DNA from: Holophagales bacterium
Lineage (GTDB): Bacteria; Acidobacteriota; Thermoanaerobaculia; UBA5066
Assembly (NCBI GenBank): GCA_016714815.1
Contig: JADKBZ010000020.1
Span: 30,134-94,133 of the forward strand
Length of the DNA stretch: 64,000 nucleotides
Reading direction: 5' to 3'
The translations under genes and the position numbers were made by a program. The notes beneath the pieces are model-generated. The model had not been told where the DNA came from. It saw only the letters and a list, made by a program, of their open reading frames with translations, and made no database searches. Shown here in pieces: positions 16,781 to 23,556 of this stretch. How positions within the stretch are numbered: the stretch's first letter is position 1; each line of letters opens with the position of its first letter.

Positions 16781-17119
16781 GTGCGGCGGTGGGATTCTTC
16801 TGGTGGGGCTGATGTGAGGGGTATTGGGTGGTGGGCCCGAAGGCGGGGAGCCGTCGGGGCTTTACGGGCGGGTTTTGAAGATCTGACGCCTCCGATGGCG
16901 TAGGGACTTTTCTTCGATCTCCTGCCCTTTCCTATGCAAGTGGGCTGCCACTCGGTTCCCGTCAGCTCTCGATGACTGCAGGCGCCTGACGAAGAGGACT
17001 TGCTGCATTGCAGCCTTCCCAGAAAGTGTGAGCGATGTCTCAAATCGAGCCGGGGCGTGGATCATTTCGGCACCACGCCGACCAGAATGGCACCGGCGCC
17101 GAGCGGGGCTGAGGCCGAA
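16781..17119. other. Intergenic stretch without a supported gene
   Basis: The region beyond the 16750-16780 hairpin lies downstream of both flanking genes, which converge on it. It is less GC-rich than its surroundings. A 67-codon minus-strand frame (16862-17065) has no recognisable domain and no clear start signal. A small palindromic stretch (GCTGCATTGCAGC) lies near 17003-17015. This may be a decayed gene or a small RNA; I cannot support either. Confidence 0.35.
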
Positions 17120-17569
17120 TCAGGCGACGGGAATGAGAGTCGAGTCTTTCTTGATGGAGAGGGAAAGGTCGACCCGCGTCCGGACGACGCCCCGGATCGT
17201 CTGAATCCGCTCCCTGAGGACGGACTCGAGCTGCTCCAGGTCCCGTGCCCGGACCTTCAGCCGGTAGCCGTAGTCGCCAGAGATGGCGTAGCACTCCTGG
17301 ACCGCGAGGAGGTTCTCGATCACGTCGAGGAACGTGCGTTCGAAGCTCGGATGCTCGAGCTGGACGTCGACGTGGGCGACTGCGGCCATGCCGACCTGCC
17401 GGGGATCGAGCAGCGCGGTGAATCGCCGGATGAATCCGCGGGTTTCGAGCTTCTTGATCCGCTCGTTCACCGAGGGCGTCGTCAGGCCGACGTTCTCAGC
17501 GATGCGCGCCTGGGAGATTTTCCCGTCGCGCTGGAGCATGTCGAGGATCTGGCGATCGATCTCATCCAT
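17120..17569 (-). CDS. Lrp/AsnC-family transcriptional regulator
   Basis: A 149-residue protein, standard Lrp/AsnC length. The N-terminal winged helix-turn-helix (residues about 1-60) reads MDEIDRQILDMLQRDGKISQARIAENVGLTTPSVNERIKKLE. The C-terminal RAM/AsnC ligand-binding domain follows (AAVAHVDVQLEHPSFE, VQECYAISGDYGYRLKVRARDLEQLE). Such regulators bind an amino acid and form octamers on DNA. The ATG at 17569 lies inside one arm of a long inverted repeat, suggesting autorepression. It is transcribed in the same direction as glgC upstream. Proline dehydrogenase about 2 kb away is a conceivable target, but nothing in the sequence proves it. Confidence 0.92.
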   Translation of the reverse strand: MDEIDRQILDMLQRDGKISQARIAENVGLTTPSVNERIKKLETRGFIRRFTALLDPRQVGMAAVAHVDVQLEHPSFERTFLDVIENLLAVQECYAISGDYGYRLKVRARDLEQLESVLRERIQTIRGVVRTRVDLSLSIKKDSTLIPVA

Positions 17570-17611
17570 ATAAAATTCGGAGACGCAGCGAAACCTCCGA
17601 ACTTTATATGG
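17566..17611. promoter_or_regulatory. 46-bp inverted repeat over the Lrp/AsnC start, likely operator
   Basis: Arms of 17 bp (17566-17582 and 17595-17611) match at 16 of 17 positions around a 12-nt spacer: CCATATAAAATTCGGAG and CTCCGAACTTTATATGG. The left arm includes the regulator's start codon. The arms are AT-rich at their outer ends, giving TATAAA-type -10 sequences in both directions. Autoregulatory operators overlapping the start are common in this family. It also lies just after glgC, so a hairpin role is possible, but no T run follows the stem. Confidence 0.55.
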
Positions 17612-17641
17612 AGATACGCGGACTTTTGCAAGCCCTTTTGA

Positions 17642-18889
17642 TCACGGTGCAGGAACTACAACGCCCTTTGGAAGAACGACGACGCCTCCTTCGGAGACGT
17701 GAAACCGTTTCCGGTCGCCCTCCGGGTCGAATCCGATCTCCGTTCGCGGCGGGATCTTGACCCCCTTGTCGACGATGACCTTCCGAAGGCGGGAGTAACG
17801 GCCGACGTCGACCCCGTCCATGAGGACGCTCTCCTCGACGCGCGAGTAGGAGTTGACCCTCACGCGCGGGAAGAGAATCGAACGGTGGACCGTGCCGCCG
17901 GAGAGGATGCAGCCGTCCGCGACCATCGAGTCGGTCGCGACGCCCGTCCGGTTCGAGGCCGGGTCGGCGAAGACGAACTTGGCGGGCGGGAGGTGCGGCG
18001 ACAGGGTCTTCAGCGCCCACTTCGGGTTGTAGAGGTTCAGCGGGGGAGTCACCGAGATCAGGTCCATCGACGCCTCCCAGTAGGAGTCGACGGTCCCGAT
18101 GTCGCGCCAGTAGGGGGCGAGCTCCTCGTCGCCGGGGACGCTGCTCAGGGAGAAGTCGTACGCGTAGACGGAGGAGCTGCCCGCCAGGATGGCCGGGATG
18201 ATCGTCTTCCCGAAATCGTGGGACGTGTCCTGCAGGGCGTCGTTCTCGAGCGCCTCCCGTAGCACCTTCGGCCGGAAGATGTAGTTCCCCATGGAGGCGA
18301 GGGCGAAGCCGGGAGCGCCGGGAATCTCCCGCGGCTGCTTCGGCTTCTCCTCGAAGCCCGTCACGCGCCCCGCGTCATCGACCTCGAGGATTCCGAAACG
18401 GGCCGCCTCGGCGAGCGGCACGGGGAACGCGGCGATCGTCAGGTCGTGGCCACCGTCCTCGTGGGTGGCGAGCATCGGGTTCACGTCCATCACGTAGACG
18501 TGGTCGCCGCCGAAGACGCAGACCTGGGTCGGCTCCTCGTCGAAGATGAGGTCGAGGTTCTGGTAGACGGCGTCGGCCGTGCCGCGAAACCAGTGCGGGC
18601 CGCGCCGCATCTGGGCGGGGACCGGGTCGACGAACTGGCCGACCTCCGGGTTCAGGCGCCACGCGCGCACGAGGTGCTCGATGAGCGAGTTCGACTTGAA
18701 CTGCGTGAGCACCTTGATCTTCATCAGCCCCGAATTCACCAGGTTGTTGAGGACGAAGTCGACGATCCGGTACCGGCCGCCGAAAGGGACCGCGGGCTTG
18801 GCCCGGTCGCGGGTGAGCGGGTAGAGACGTTCCCCCATGCCACCGGCGAGGACGATCGAAAGGACGTCGCGGTGCTGGAGGATCTTCAA
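17642..18889 (-). CDS. glgC: Glucose-1-phosphate adenylyltransferase
   Basis: About 415 residues. The enzyme makes ADP-glucose from glucose-1-phosphate and ATP, the committed step of bacterial glycogen synthesis. Visible signatures: VLAGGMGERLYPLTRDRAKPAVPFGG (nucleotide loop), DFVLNNLVNSG, VLTQFKSNSL, CVFGGDHVYVMD and GFEEKPKQP, followed by a C-terminal left-handed beta-helix (CILSGGTVHRSILFPRVRV...). The start is uncertain. ATG 18913 overlaps a TAGAAT -10-like hexamer (18917-18912), so TTG 18889, giving MKILQHRDVLSIVLAGG as in relatives, is preferred. It is divergent from the DnaJ-like gene. No other glycogen gene is near. Confidence 0.9.
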   Translation of the reverse strand: MKILQHRDVLSIVLAGGMGERLYPLTRDRAKPAVPFGGRYRIVDFVLNNLVNSGLMKIKVLTQFKSNSLIEHLVRAWRLNPEVGQFVDPVPAQMRRGPHWFRGTADAVYQNLDLIFDEEPTQVCVFGGDHVYVMDVNPMLATHEDGGHDLTIAAFPVPLAEAARFGILEVDDAGRVTGFEEKPKQPREIPGAPGFALASMGNYIFRPKVLREALENDALQDTSHDFGKTIIPAILAGSSSVYAYDFSLSSVPGDEELAPYWRDIGTVDSYWEASMDLISVTPPLNLYNPKWALKTLSPHLPPAKFVFADPASNRTGVATDSMVADGCILSGGTVHRSILFPRVRVNSYSRVEESVLMDGVDVGRYSRLRKVIVDKGVKIPPRTEIGFDPEGDRKRFHVSEGGVVVLPKGVVVPAP

Positions 18890-18962
18890 TGAAGGTCTCG
18901 TGCCGGCACCCATTCTAGACGCCGGGGAGACGATGGGCTCATCCGGAAGCCGCCGATTCCCC

Positions 18963-18968
18963 TATTCT
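18963..18968 (+). promoter_or_regulatory. -10-like TATTCT, 7 nt before the DnaJ-like gene
   Basis: TATTCT ends 7 nt before ATG 18976, with no Shine-Dalgarno sequence. This is the same leaderless arrangement as at 3688, 16083 and 16152. Confidence 0.45.
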
Positions 18969-18975
18969 CTCCGGT

Positions 18976-19995
18976 ATGGCGATGAAGGATCCCTACGAGG
19001 TTCTCGGCGTCTCCCGCACGGCCGGGGATGCGGAGATCAAGAAGGCGTATCGGCGCCTCGCGAGAAAGTCCCACCCGGACGTGAACCTCGGCGACACCGG
19101 GGCGCACAAGCGCTTCCAGGAGATCGCGGCCGCCTACGAGATCCTGAAGGACCCCAGGAAGAAGGAGCGGTTCGACCGCTTCGGGGACACGGGTGAGGCG
19201 CCCGAGCCTTCCGCCGCCCCGCAGCCAGGGGGCCCGTGGGGCCAAGGGCCGTTCGGCCGGCAGCGCCAGCCGCCGTCCGGCGGGGGCGGGCCCGCGGGGG
19301 GCGGTTTTCGCTGGTCGGGAGACGTTTCCGACCTCTTCTCCGATCTCTTTTCGGGTGGAGGCGCCGGAATCGGCCTTGGCGAGGACGAAGACGCCGCGGC
19401 GGCCATCACGATTCCCTTTCGCGACGCCGTCCTCGGCGGGACCATCTCGTTCTCGGCACGCATTCCGCGCCGGTGCACCCGCTGCCGAGGAACCGGTCAC
19501 GTCGCGAAGGCGGCCTGCCCGGCCTGTCATGGCTCCGGTTCGCTCGTCGAGACGGAGAGCCTGACGGTCCGCATTCCCGCCGGCGTCGACACCGGTGCGC
19601 GCATCCGGGTCCCGGGCAAGGGCCGGACGGAGAACGGAGACCTCTACCTCGCGATCACCGTCGAAAAGCACCCGTATTTCAATCGCGAAGGCGACGACAT
19701 CGTCGCCGAGGTCCCGGTCACCGTTCCCGAGGCCTACCTCGGAGCCGAGATCGAGGTCCCCACCGTGAAAGGCCCGGTCCGGGCGCGGATCCCCGCCGGG
19801 ACGGCCTCGGGCCAGCGGTTCCGCCTGAAGGGGCGCGGCATCGAGAACCTGCGGACCGGGACGACGGGCGACCACTACTACAGGGTCCGCGTCCTCGTAC
19901 CGACGGTCCAGAGCGAGGAGGGCCGCCACCTCGTCGAAGCGCTCGGGAAGCTCTATGCCCGGGATCTTCGCGGTGACCTGCCCAGGGGAGTCTGA
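18976..19995 (+). CDS. DnaJ-like co-chaperone with a half-size zinc centre
   Basis: A 339-residue Hsp40. The J domain (1-70) begins DPYEVLGVSRTAGDAEIKKAYRRLA and contains the essential HPD (SHPDVN). A Gly/Phe-rich linker spans about 75-130 (PQPGGPWGQGPFGRQ). The cysteine region has only two CxxCxGxG units (CTRCRGTG at about 167 and CPACHGSG at about 182) where DnaJ has four. Two DnaJ C-terminal substrate-binding domains follow (VRIPAGVDTGARIRVPGKG...GDLYLAITVEKHPYF...PAGTASGQRFRLKGRGI). It stimulates DnaK ATPase and delivers clients. The class is intermediate between DnaJ (four motifs) and CbpA (none). No dnaK or grpE is adjacent. Confidence 0.88.
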   Translation: MAMKDPYEVLGVSRTAGDAEIKKAYRRLARKSHPDVNLGDTGAHKRFQEIAAAYEILKDPRKKERFDRFGDTGEAPEPSAAPQPGGPWGQGPFGRQRQPPSGGGGPAGGGFRWSGDVSDLFSDLFSGGGAGIGLGEDEDAAAAITIPFRDAVLGGTISFSARIPRRCTRCRGTGHVAKAACPACHGSGSLVETESLTVRIPAGVDTGARIRVPGKGRTENGDLYLAITVEKHPYFNREGDDIVAEVPVTVPEAYLGAEIEVPTVKGPVRARIPAGTASGQRFRLKGRGIENLRTGTTGDHYYRVRVLVPTVQSEEGRHLVEALGKLYARDLRGDLPRGV

Positions 19996-20041
19996 CCCGC
20001 TCCGCGCCGTCGCCCGGCCGGAGAGGCGACCGGAAAAGCGA

Positions 20042-20065
20042 AACGCCCCGGAGTTCCGGGGCGTT
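20042..20065. terminator. Bidirectional terminator between convergent genes
   Basis: A 10-bp perfect stem (AACGCCCCGG / CCGGGGCGTT) with an AGTT loop. On the minus strand the stem is followed by a T-rich tract (TTTCGCTTTTCC), fitting termination of the gene ending at 20090. It also lies 46 nt after the DnaJ-like stop. Confidence 0.7.
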
Positions 20066-20089
20066 CGACGTTTCGGGGGGAGCGAGCCG

Positions 20090-21187
20090 TCAGTTCTTCT
20101 CGGCGAGGGCCTTCACGAGCCGGACAGCCTTTTCCGCGCTCAGGTCGGGGCGCAGCGCGAGCTGGCGGGCCTGTGCTTCCTCGACGTCGTCGCTCCGGAC
20201 GAAACGCATCGTGGACCCTTCGACCCAGTGGAAGGTCGTGTTCCCCTTCTGCGAGACCGTCGCCTCGACGTCGGACTGGGTGTCCATGTTGATGGGGATG
20301 CGTCCGCCGCCCGCGGTGCGGCCGATCGGGAAATGCGCCCGGGCCCACACCTCTTCGGGGACTCGGGTCGAGCCCGGAGGCGAGGCCTTGACGAGGTCGT
20401 CGAGGAAGGTGATCCGCAGGACCTGCTGCTTGCGCGTGACGAGGTTTGCGAAGGAGGCGAGGACGCCGCCGTTCGAGGTCAGGTCGGGCTGGACCGCGGG
20501 GTAGGAGAACGCCGAGACCGGCAGACCCGCCGGGTCGGTGACGCCCGTGACGCCCGCCAGCTCGTTCAGGTTCCAGGCCTTGACGGCGTCGACGCGGAGC
20601 TCGCCGTCCTCGACGAAGATCGGTGCGTAACGGGCCTGCGACGGCCCGCTCTCCTCCCACCAGATCAGGGAGAAGATGGACCGGGTCTTCGTGACGGGGA
20701 GGCCGTCGGCGTCGAAGTCGACGTACTGCTGCCGCGTGACGGTGACCTTCGGGTTGATCGAGAGGTAGATGCCCTGGTTCGGGAGGATGTCCTGGCCCGA
20801 CCAGACCGCGCCGCGACGGATCGCGACGTGCATGTCGGCCATGAGCCCTCGGGCCTTCGTGTAGGCGACGAAGAGGGTGCCCGTGGTCTCCTCGAGCTCG
20901 ATGGAGACGGATCCTTCCCGGTTGGAGTCGATCGTGCCGTCGACGATCTCGACCATCGTCGGCTGACCCGCGAGCGAGACGCGAAGCGCCAGAACGGGGG
21001 CGTCGGCGTCGGGAGCGTCCGGCGGCAGCGTGGCGACGTCGCCGTACCGCGCGGGGAAGACTTCGTAGAGGGTCCCGTTGGGCGCCACGACGGCGCTGTC
21101 GGCGATGGCCGGCCCGGCGACGAGGAGCGTCGCGGCCGAGATCGCAAGGAAGGCGGAACGGAGACGGGCGAAGCGCGGCGAATTCAT
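20090..21187 (-). CDS. Exported protein of unknown function
   Basis: A 365-residue protein. ATG 21187 is chosen because GAGGTGA lies 5 nt upstream; GTG 21196 would add three residues. A signal peptide (ARLRSAFLAISAATLLVAGPAIAD) directs export. The mature protein is beta-rich (LYEVFPARYGDVATL, ALRVSLAGQPTMVEIVDG, SIELEETTGTLFVAYTKARG), with IFSLIWWEESGPSQARYAPIF in the middle. The C-terminal stretch (VEEAQARQLALRPDLSAEKAVRLVKALAEKN) is helical. I do not recognise a family. It is the last gene of an XRE-TPR-exported protein operon, starting 10 nt after the TPR stop, so it is probably the effector of that set. Confidence 0.75.
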   Translation of the reverse strand: MNSPRFARLRSAFLAISAATLLVAGPAIADSAVVAPNGTLYEVFPARYGDVATLPPDAPDADAPVLALRVSLAGQPTMVEIVDGTIDSNREGSVSIELEETTGTLFVAYTKARGLMADMHVAIRRGAVWSGQDILPNQGIYLSINPKVTVTRQQYVDFDADGLPVTKTRSIFSLIWWEESGPSQARYAPIFVEDGELRVDAVKAWNLNELAGVTGVTDPAGLPVSAFSYPAVQPDLTSNGGVLASFANLVTRKQQVLRITFLDDLVKASPPGSTRVPEEVWARAHFPIGRTAGGGRIPINMDTQSDVEATVSQKGNTTFHWVEGSTMRFVRSDDVEEAQARQLALRPDLSAEKAVRLVKALAEKN

Positions 21188-21197
21188 GGCGCTCACC

Positions 21198-22139
21198 TCA
21201 CGACCTCAGATTGATGACGTTCCGGAAATCGAAGACCTCGAGATAGGCCCGCAGATTCCGGAAGTCGGGGTAAAGGGAAGCCAGGCGGTCGAAGTAGTCC
21301 CGGGCGGCGTCTTCGTCGCCGCCGAGGTGACTCGCCTCGCCCAGGAGGTAGAGGACATTCCGCTCGACGGAATCGTCGCCGGAAAGGGGGGCGCGCTCGA
21401 GGCAGGCCTCCCCGAAATAGCGGGCTTCCTCGTAGCGATCGCCCTTGAGGTAGCCGAAGCAGAGATCCATGAGGGGGAATACGGTGTGCGCGGTCGCGCC
21501 GGACTTCTCGATGGTCTCGAGGGCGGCGTGGACGAGCGGAAGGCCTTCCTGGGTCCGGTCCAGCGCGATGAGGCAGTAACCGAGGTTGTCCTGCCAGAGG
21601 GCGCGGGCGAGAGAGGGGACGGGTGCGGGAGGAGCCGACACCTCGAGAGCCCGCCGGTAGCATTCGGCCGCTTCCTCGAAGTGGCTGTCGACGGCCAGAA
21701 GCGTTCCGCGGGTGCTCTCGGCGCTGGCGAGGAGAAGAGGGTCGCCGATTTCGTCGGCATGCTGCCGGGCGAGGCGGGCGTAGAACGCCGCCTTCCGGAA
21801 GTCGCGCTTCAGCTCGTAGATGCGGGCGGCCCCGAAAGCGGCGCGGAAAGCGGACTGGCTGTCGCGGCCCCGGAGGAGGATCCGCTTCAGCTCGAGGAGC
21901 TCGGCTTCCGCCGGGCCGACCTCGGCCGCGGCGGCGGCACGGCAGACGAAGATCCAGTCGACGAAAGACTCGTCTCCCGTCTCGCGCGCCGACTCGAGAG
22001 CCTCGTCGTATCTCGCGAGCGAGGTGGCGAACTCGCCTTTCCCGAGGTGCTCGAGAGCCTTGGAGCGCAACGCTTCGGACTGGCTCCGAGGCGTCGCGGG
22101 GTCGGGACGTGCAGCTGCCATTGCGTCCTTCGTGCTCAT
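21198..22139 (-). CDS. TPR-repeat protein
   Basis: A 313-residue cytoplasmic helical-repeat protein without a signal peptide. At least five tetratricopeptide-like units can be seen, for example SKALEHLGKGEFATSLARYDEAL, AARIYELKRDFRKAAFYARLA, RGTLLAVDSHFEEAAECYRRAL, LGYCLIALDRTQEGLPLVHAAL and LGEASHLGGDEDAARDYFDRLASLYPDF. TPR arrays bind partner proteins or peptides. The ATG at 22139 overlaps the XRE regulator's stop as ATGA, so the two are translationally coupled. XRE plus TPR pairs often form signalling modules, but here no peptide gene is evident. Confidence 0.85.
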   Translation of the reverse strand: MSTKDAMAAARPDPATPRSQSEALRSKALEHLGKGEFATSLARYDEALESARETGDESFVDWIFVCRAAAAAEVGPAEAELLELKRILLRGRDSQSAFRAAFGAARIYELKRDFRKAAFYARLARQHADEIGDPLLLASAESTRGTLLAVDSHFEEAAECYRRALEVSAPPAPVPSLARALWQDNLGYCLIALDRTQEGLPLVHAALETIEKSGATAHTVFPLMDLCFGYLKGDRYEEARYFGEACLERAPLSGDDSVERNVLYLLGEASHLGGDEDAARDYFDRLASLYPDFRNLRAYLEVFDFRNVINLRS

Positions 22140-22618
22140 TCGGACCGGCCCGGACCGCCGGGGCGGCCGAAAGGAATGGGGGCGTCGCCGGAAGGCGAAG
22201 CGGCCTCGGCGGAGGCCGGCTCGGGCCGCCAGCGAGGATTGCGATTCTGCTGCTGGGCTTTCTTGAAGGCGATGAAGTCGCGGACGTCGCGACGGGAGTC
22301 TTCGTCGAGCTCTTCGAAATCGGCGACGAGGAGCTGGCTTTCCGTGGCGGCGTCCGGCGCCGGGCTCTCGTCGGCCTCGACGGCATCGGTGACCGGTTCC
22401 TCGAAGAAATGGCTCATCGACAGCTCGAAGACCTGGAGGATCCGGAAGAGAGTGTCGAGCCCGACCTTGTATTCGCCGTTCTCCATTCGCGAGAGGTCGG
22501 ACTGCGTCACGCCGATCCGGCCGGCGAGATCAGCCTGGGTGAGCCTGCGGCTCTTCCGTATTTGACGGATCTTTTGCCCGACCACGATAATCTGCGAACG
22601 GCGCACGGTGGCACTCAT
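22136..22618 (-). CDS. XRE-family helix-turn-helix regulator
   Basis: A 160-residue protein. The Cro/C1-type HTH is at residues about 14-70 (GQKIRQIRKSRRLTQADLAGRIGVTQSDLSRMENGEYKVGLDTLFRILQVFE). The rest is acidic (DAVEADESPAPDAATES, FEELDEDSRRDVRDFIAFKKAQQ) and ends in a Pro/Gly-rich tail. The start is ATG 22618, inside a longer open frame. A strong promoter lies just upstream, with a palindrome over its -10, consistent with autoregulation. It is the first gene of a three-gene operon. Confidence 0.88.
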   Translation of the reverse strand: MSATVRRSQIIVVGQKIRQIRKSRRLTQADLAGRIGVTQSDLSRMENGEYKVGLDTLFRILQVFELSMSHFFEEPVTDAVEADESPAPDAATESQLLVADFEELDEDSRRDVRDFIAFKKAQQQNRNPRWRPEPASAEAASPSGDAPIPFGRPGGPGRSE

Positions 22619-22633
22619 AGACACGAACTCGAC

Positions 22634-22645
22634 CCTAAGGTTAGG
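22634..22645. promoter_or_regulatory. Palindrome over the -10 of the XRE operon, candidate operator
   Basis: CCTAAGGTTAGG is a 5+2+5 inverted repeat that covers the whole -10 hexamer. XRE regulators commonly repress themselves by binding such short palindromes. Confidence 0.45.
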
Positions 22646-22665
22646 CTTCCCCGGGGCCATGTCAA
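22638..22665 (-). promoter_or_regulatory. Sigma-70-type promoter of the XRE-TPR operon
   Basis: On the minus strand TTGACA (22665-22660) and TAACCT (22643-22638) are 16 bp apart. The predicted start point is near 22631, giving a leader of about 13 nt without a ribosome binding site. Confidence 0.65.
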
Positions 22666-22702
22666 GCGAATCTTCGGGTCCTGCGAACCCATCGCGCCAT
22701 CT

Positions 22703-23470
22703 GTGAGACGAAACCTGTTCCTCCTTTCCGAGCTGGTCCGACGCGACCTCGCGGTCCGGTATGCGGGCAGTTTCGGGGGGGCGGCGTGGGCGCTCCTGAA
22801 TCCTCTCATCCTGTGCGGCCTCTACAGCTTCGTCTTCTCCCTGATCGTCCGGATCCCTCCGCCGGCCGATTTCCGGGGAACCTACACCGAGTTCCTGCTG
22901 GCGGGGCTCCTTCCCTGGCTCGGCCTCCAGGACGCGCTCGTCCGGAGCGCCTCGGCAGTGACGGACCAGGCCCACCTCGTCAGGAAAATGTCGTTCCCGG
23001 TCGGGATCCTCGTCGTGGCGAGCCTCCTGTCGGCTCTCGTACTGCAGGCGGCGGGGCTCCTCGTCTTCGCGACCCTGTCGGGCGTACTCGGGGCCGGGGA
23101 GGTCCACCTGCTGCCTCTTGCCGTCGGTTTTGCCTTTCAGGCGCTGGCGCTGGCTGGCCCGGCGTTTGCTTTAGCGGCTGCCAGCGTGCTGTTTAGAGAC
23201 CTTGCCCAGCTGATCGGTCCTCTTCTGACGGTCGTCTTCTATCTCACGCCGATTCTTTATCCCGAGGCGCTCGTTCCGCCGGGCCTGGCCTGGGCGCTGG
23301 ATCTGAATCCCGTCCGGGACCTCGCCGGGCTTTTCAGAGCGGGCCTGCTCGGCACCCAAGCTCCGCCGGCGGGAAGAATCCTCGTCTGGGCGGCCGTTTT
23401 TGCCGTGCTGGCATTCCTGGGGCACCGATTCTTCGAGCGGAGCCGGAAGGTCTTCGCCGACGTCCTATGA
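22703..23470 (+). CDS. ABC-2-type export permease (polysaccharide/O-antigen type)
   Basis: A 255-residue membrane protein with about six transmembrane segments. The N-terminus RRNLFLLSELVRRDLAVRYAGSFGGAAWALLNPLI matches the Wzm/TagG-type permease signature (LxxRDLKxRYxxSxLGxxWxxLxP). A late loop VVFYLTPILYPEALVPPGL...LNPVRDLAGLFR is also typical. Such permeases export lipid-linked polysaccharide with an ATP-binding partner. The start GTG 22703 is the best in a long open frame and fits the family N-terminus. No ATPase gene is visible on either side, which is unusual because the pair is normally adjacent. It is transcribed divergently from the XRE operon. Confidence 0.87.
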   Translation: MRRNLFLLSELVRRDLAVRYAGSFGGAAWALLNPLILCGLYSFVFSLIVRIPPPADFRGTYTEFLLAGLLPWLGLQDALVRSASAVTDQAHLVRKMSFPVGILVVASLLSALVLQAAGLLVFATLSGVLGAGEVHLLPLAVGFAFQALALAGPAFALAAASVLFRDLAQLIGPLLTVVFYLTPILYPEALVPPGLAWALDLNPVRDLAGLFRAGLLGTQAPPAGRILVWAAVFAVLAFLGHRFFERSRKVFADVL

Positions 23471-23556
23471 GCTGCGAGGCCGTCGCCAGGTCCGTCCCTG
23501 GCTGCCAGCCGAGAGCCCGCCACTTCCGAGCGCACCAATTGACACCAGGAGATACC

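Noticed and set aside
16862..17065. 67-codon minus-strand frame
   Set aside because: No recognisable domain, no ribosome binding site and no supporting context.
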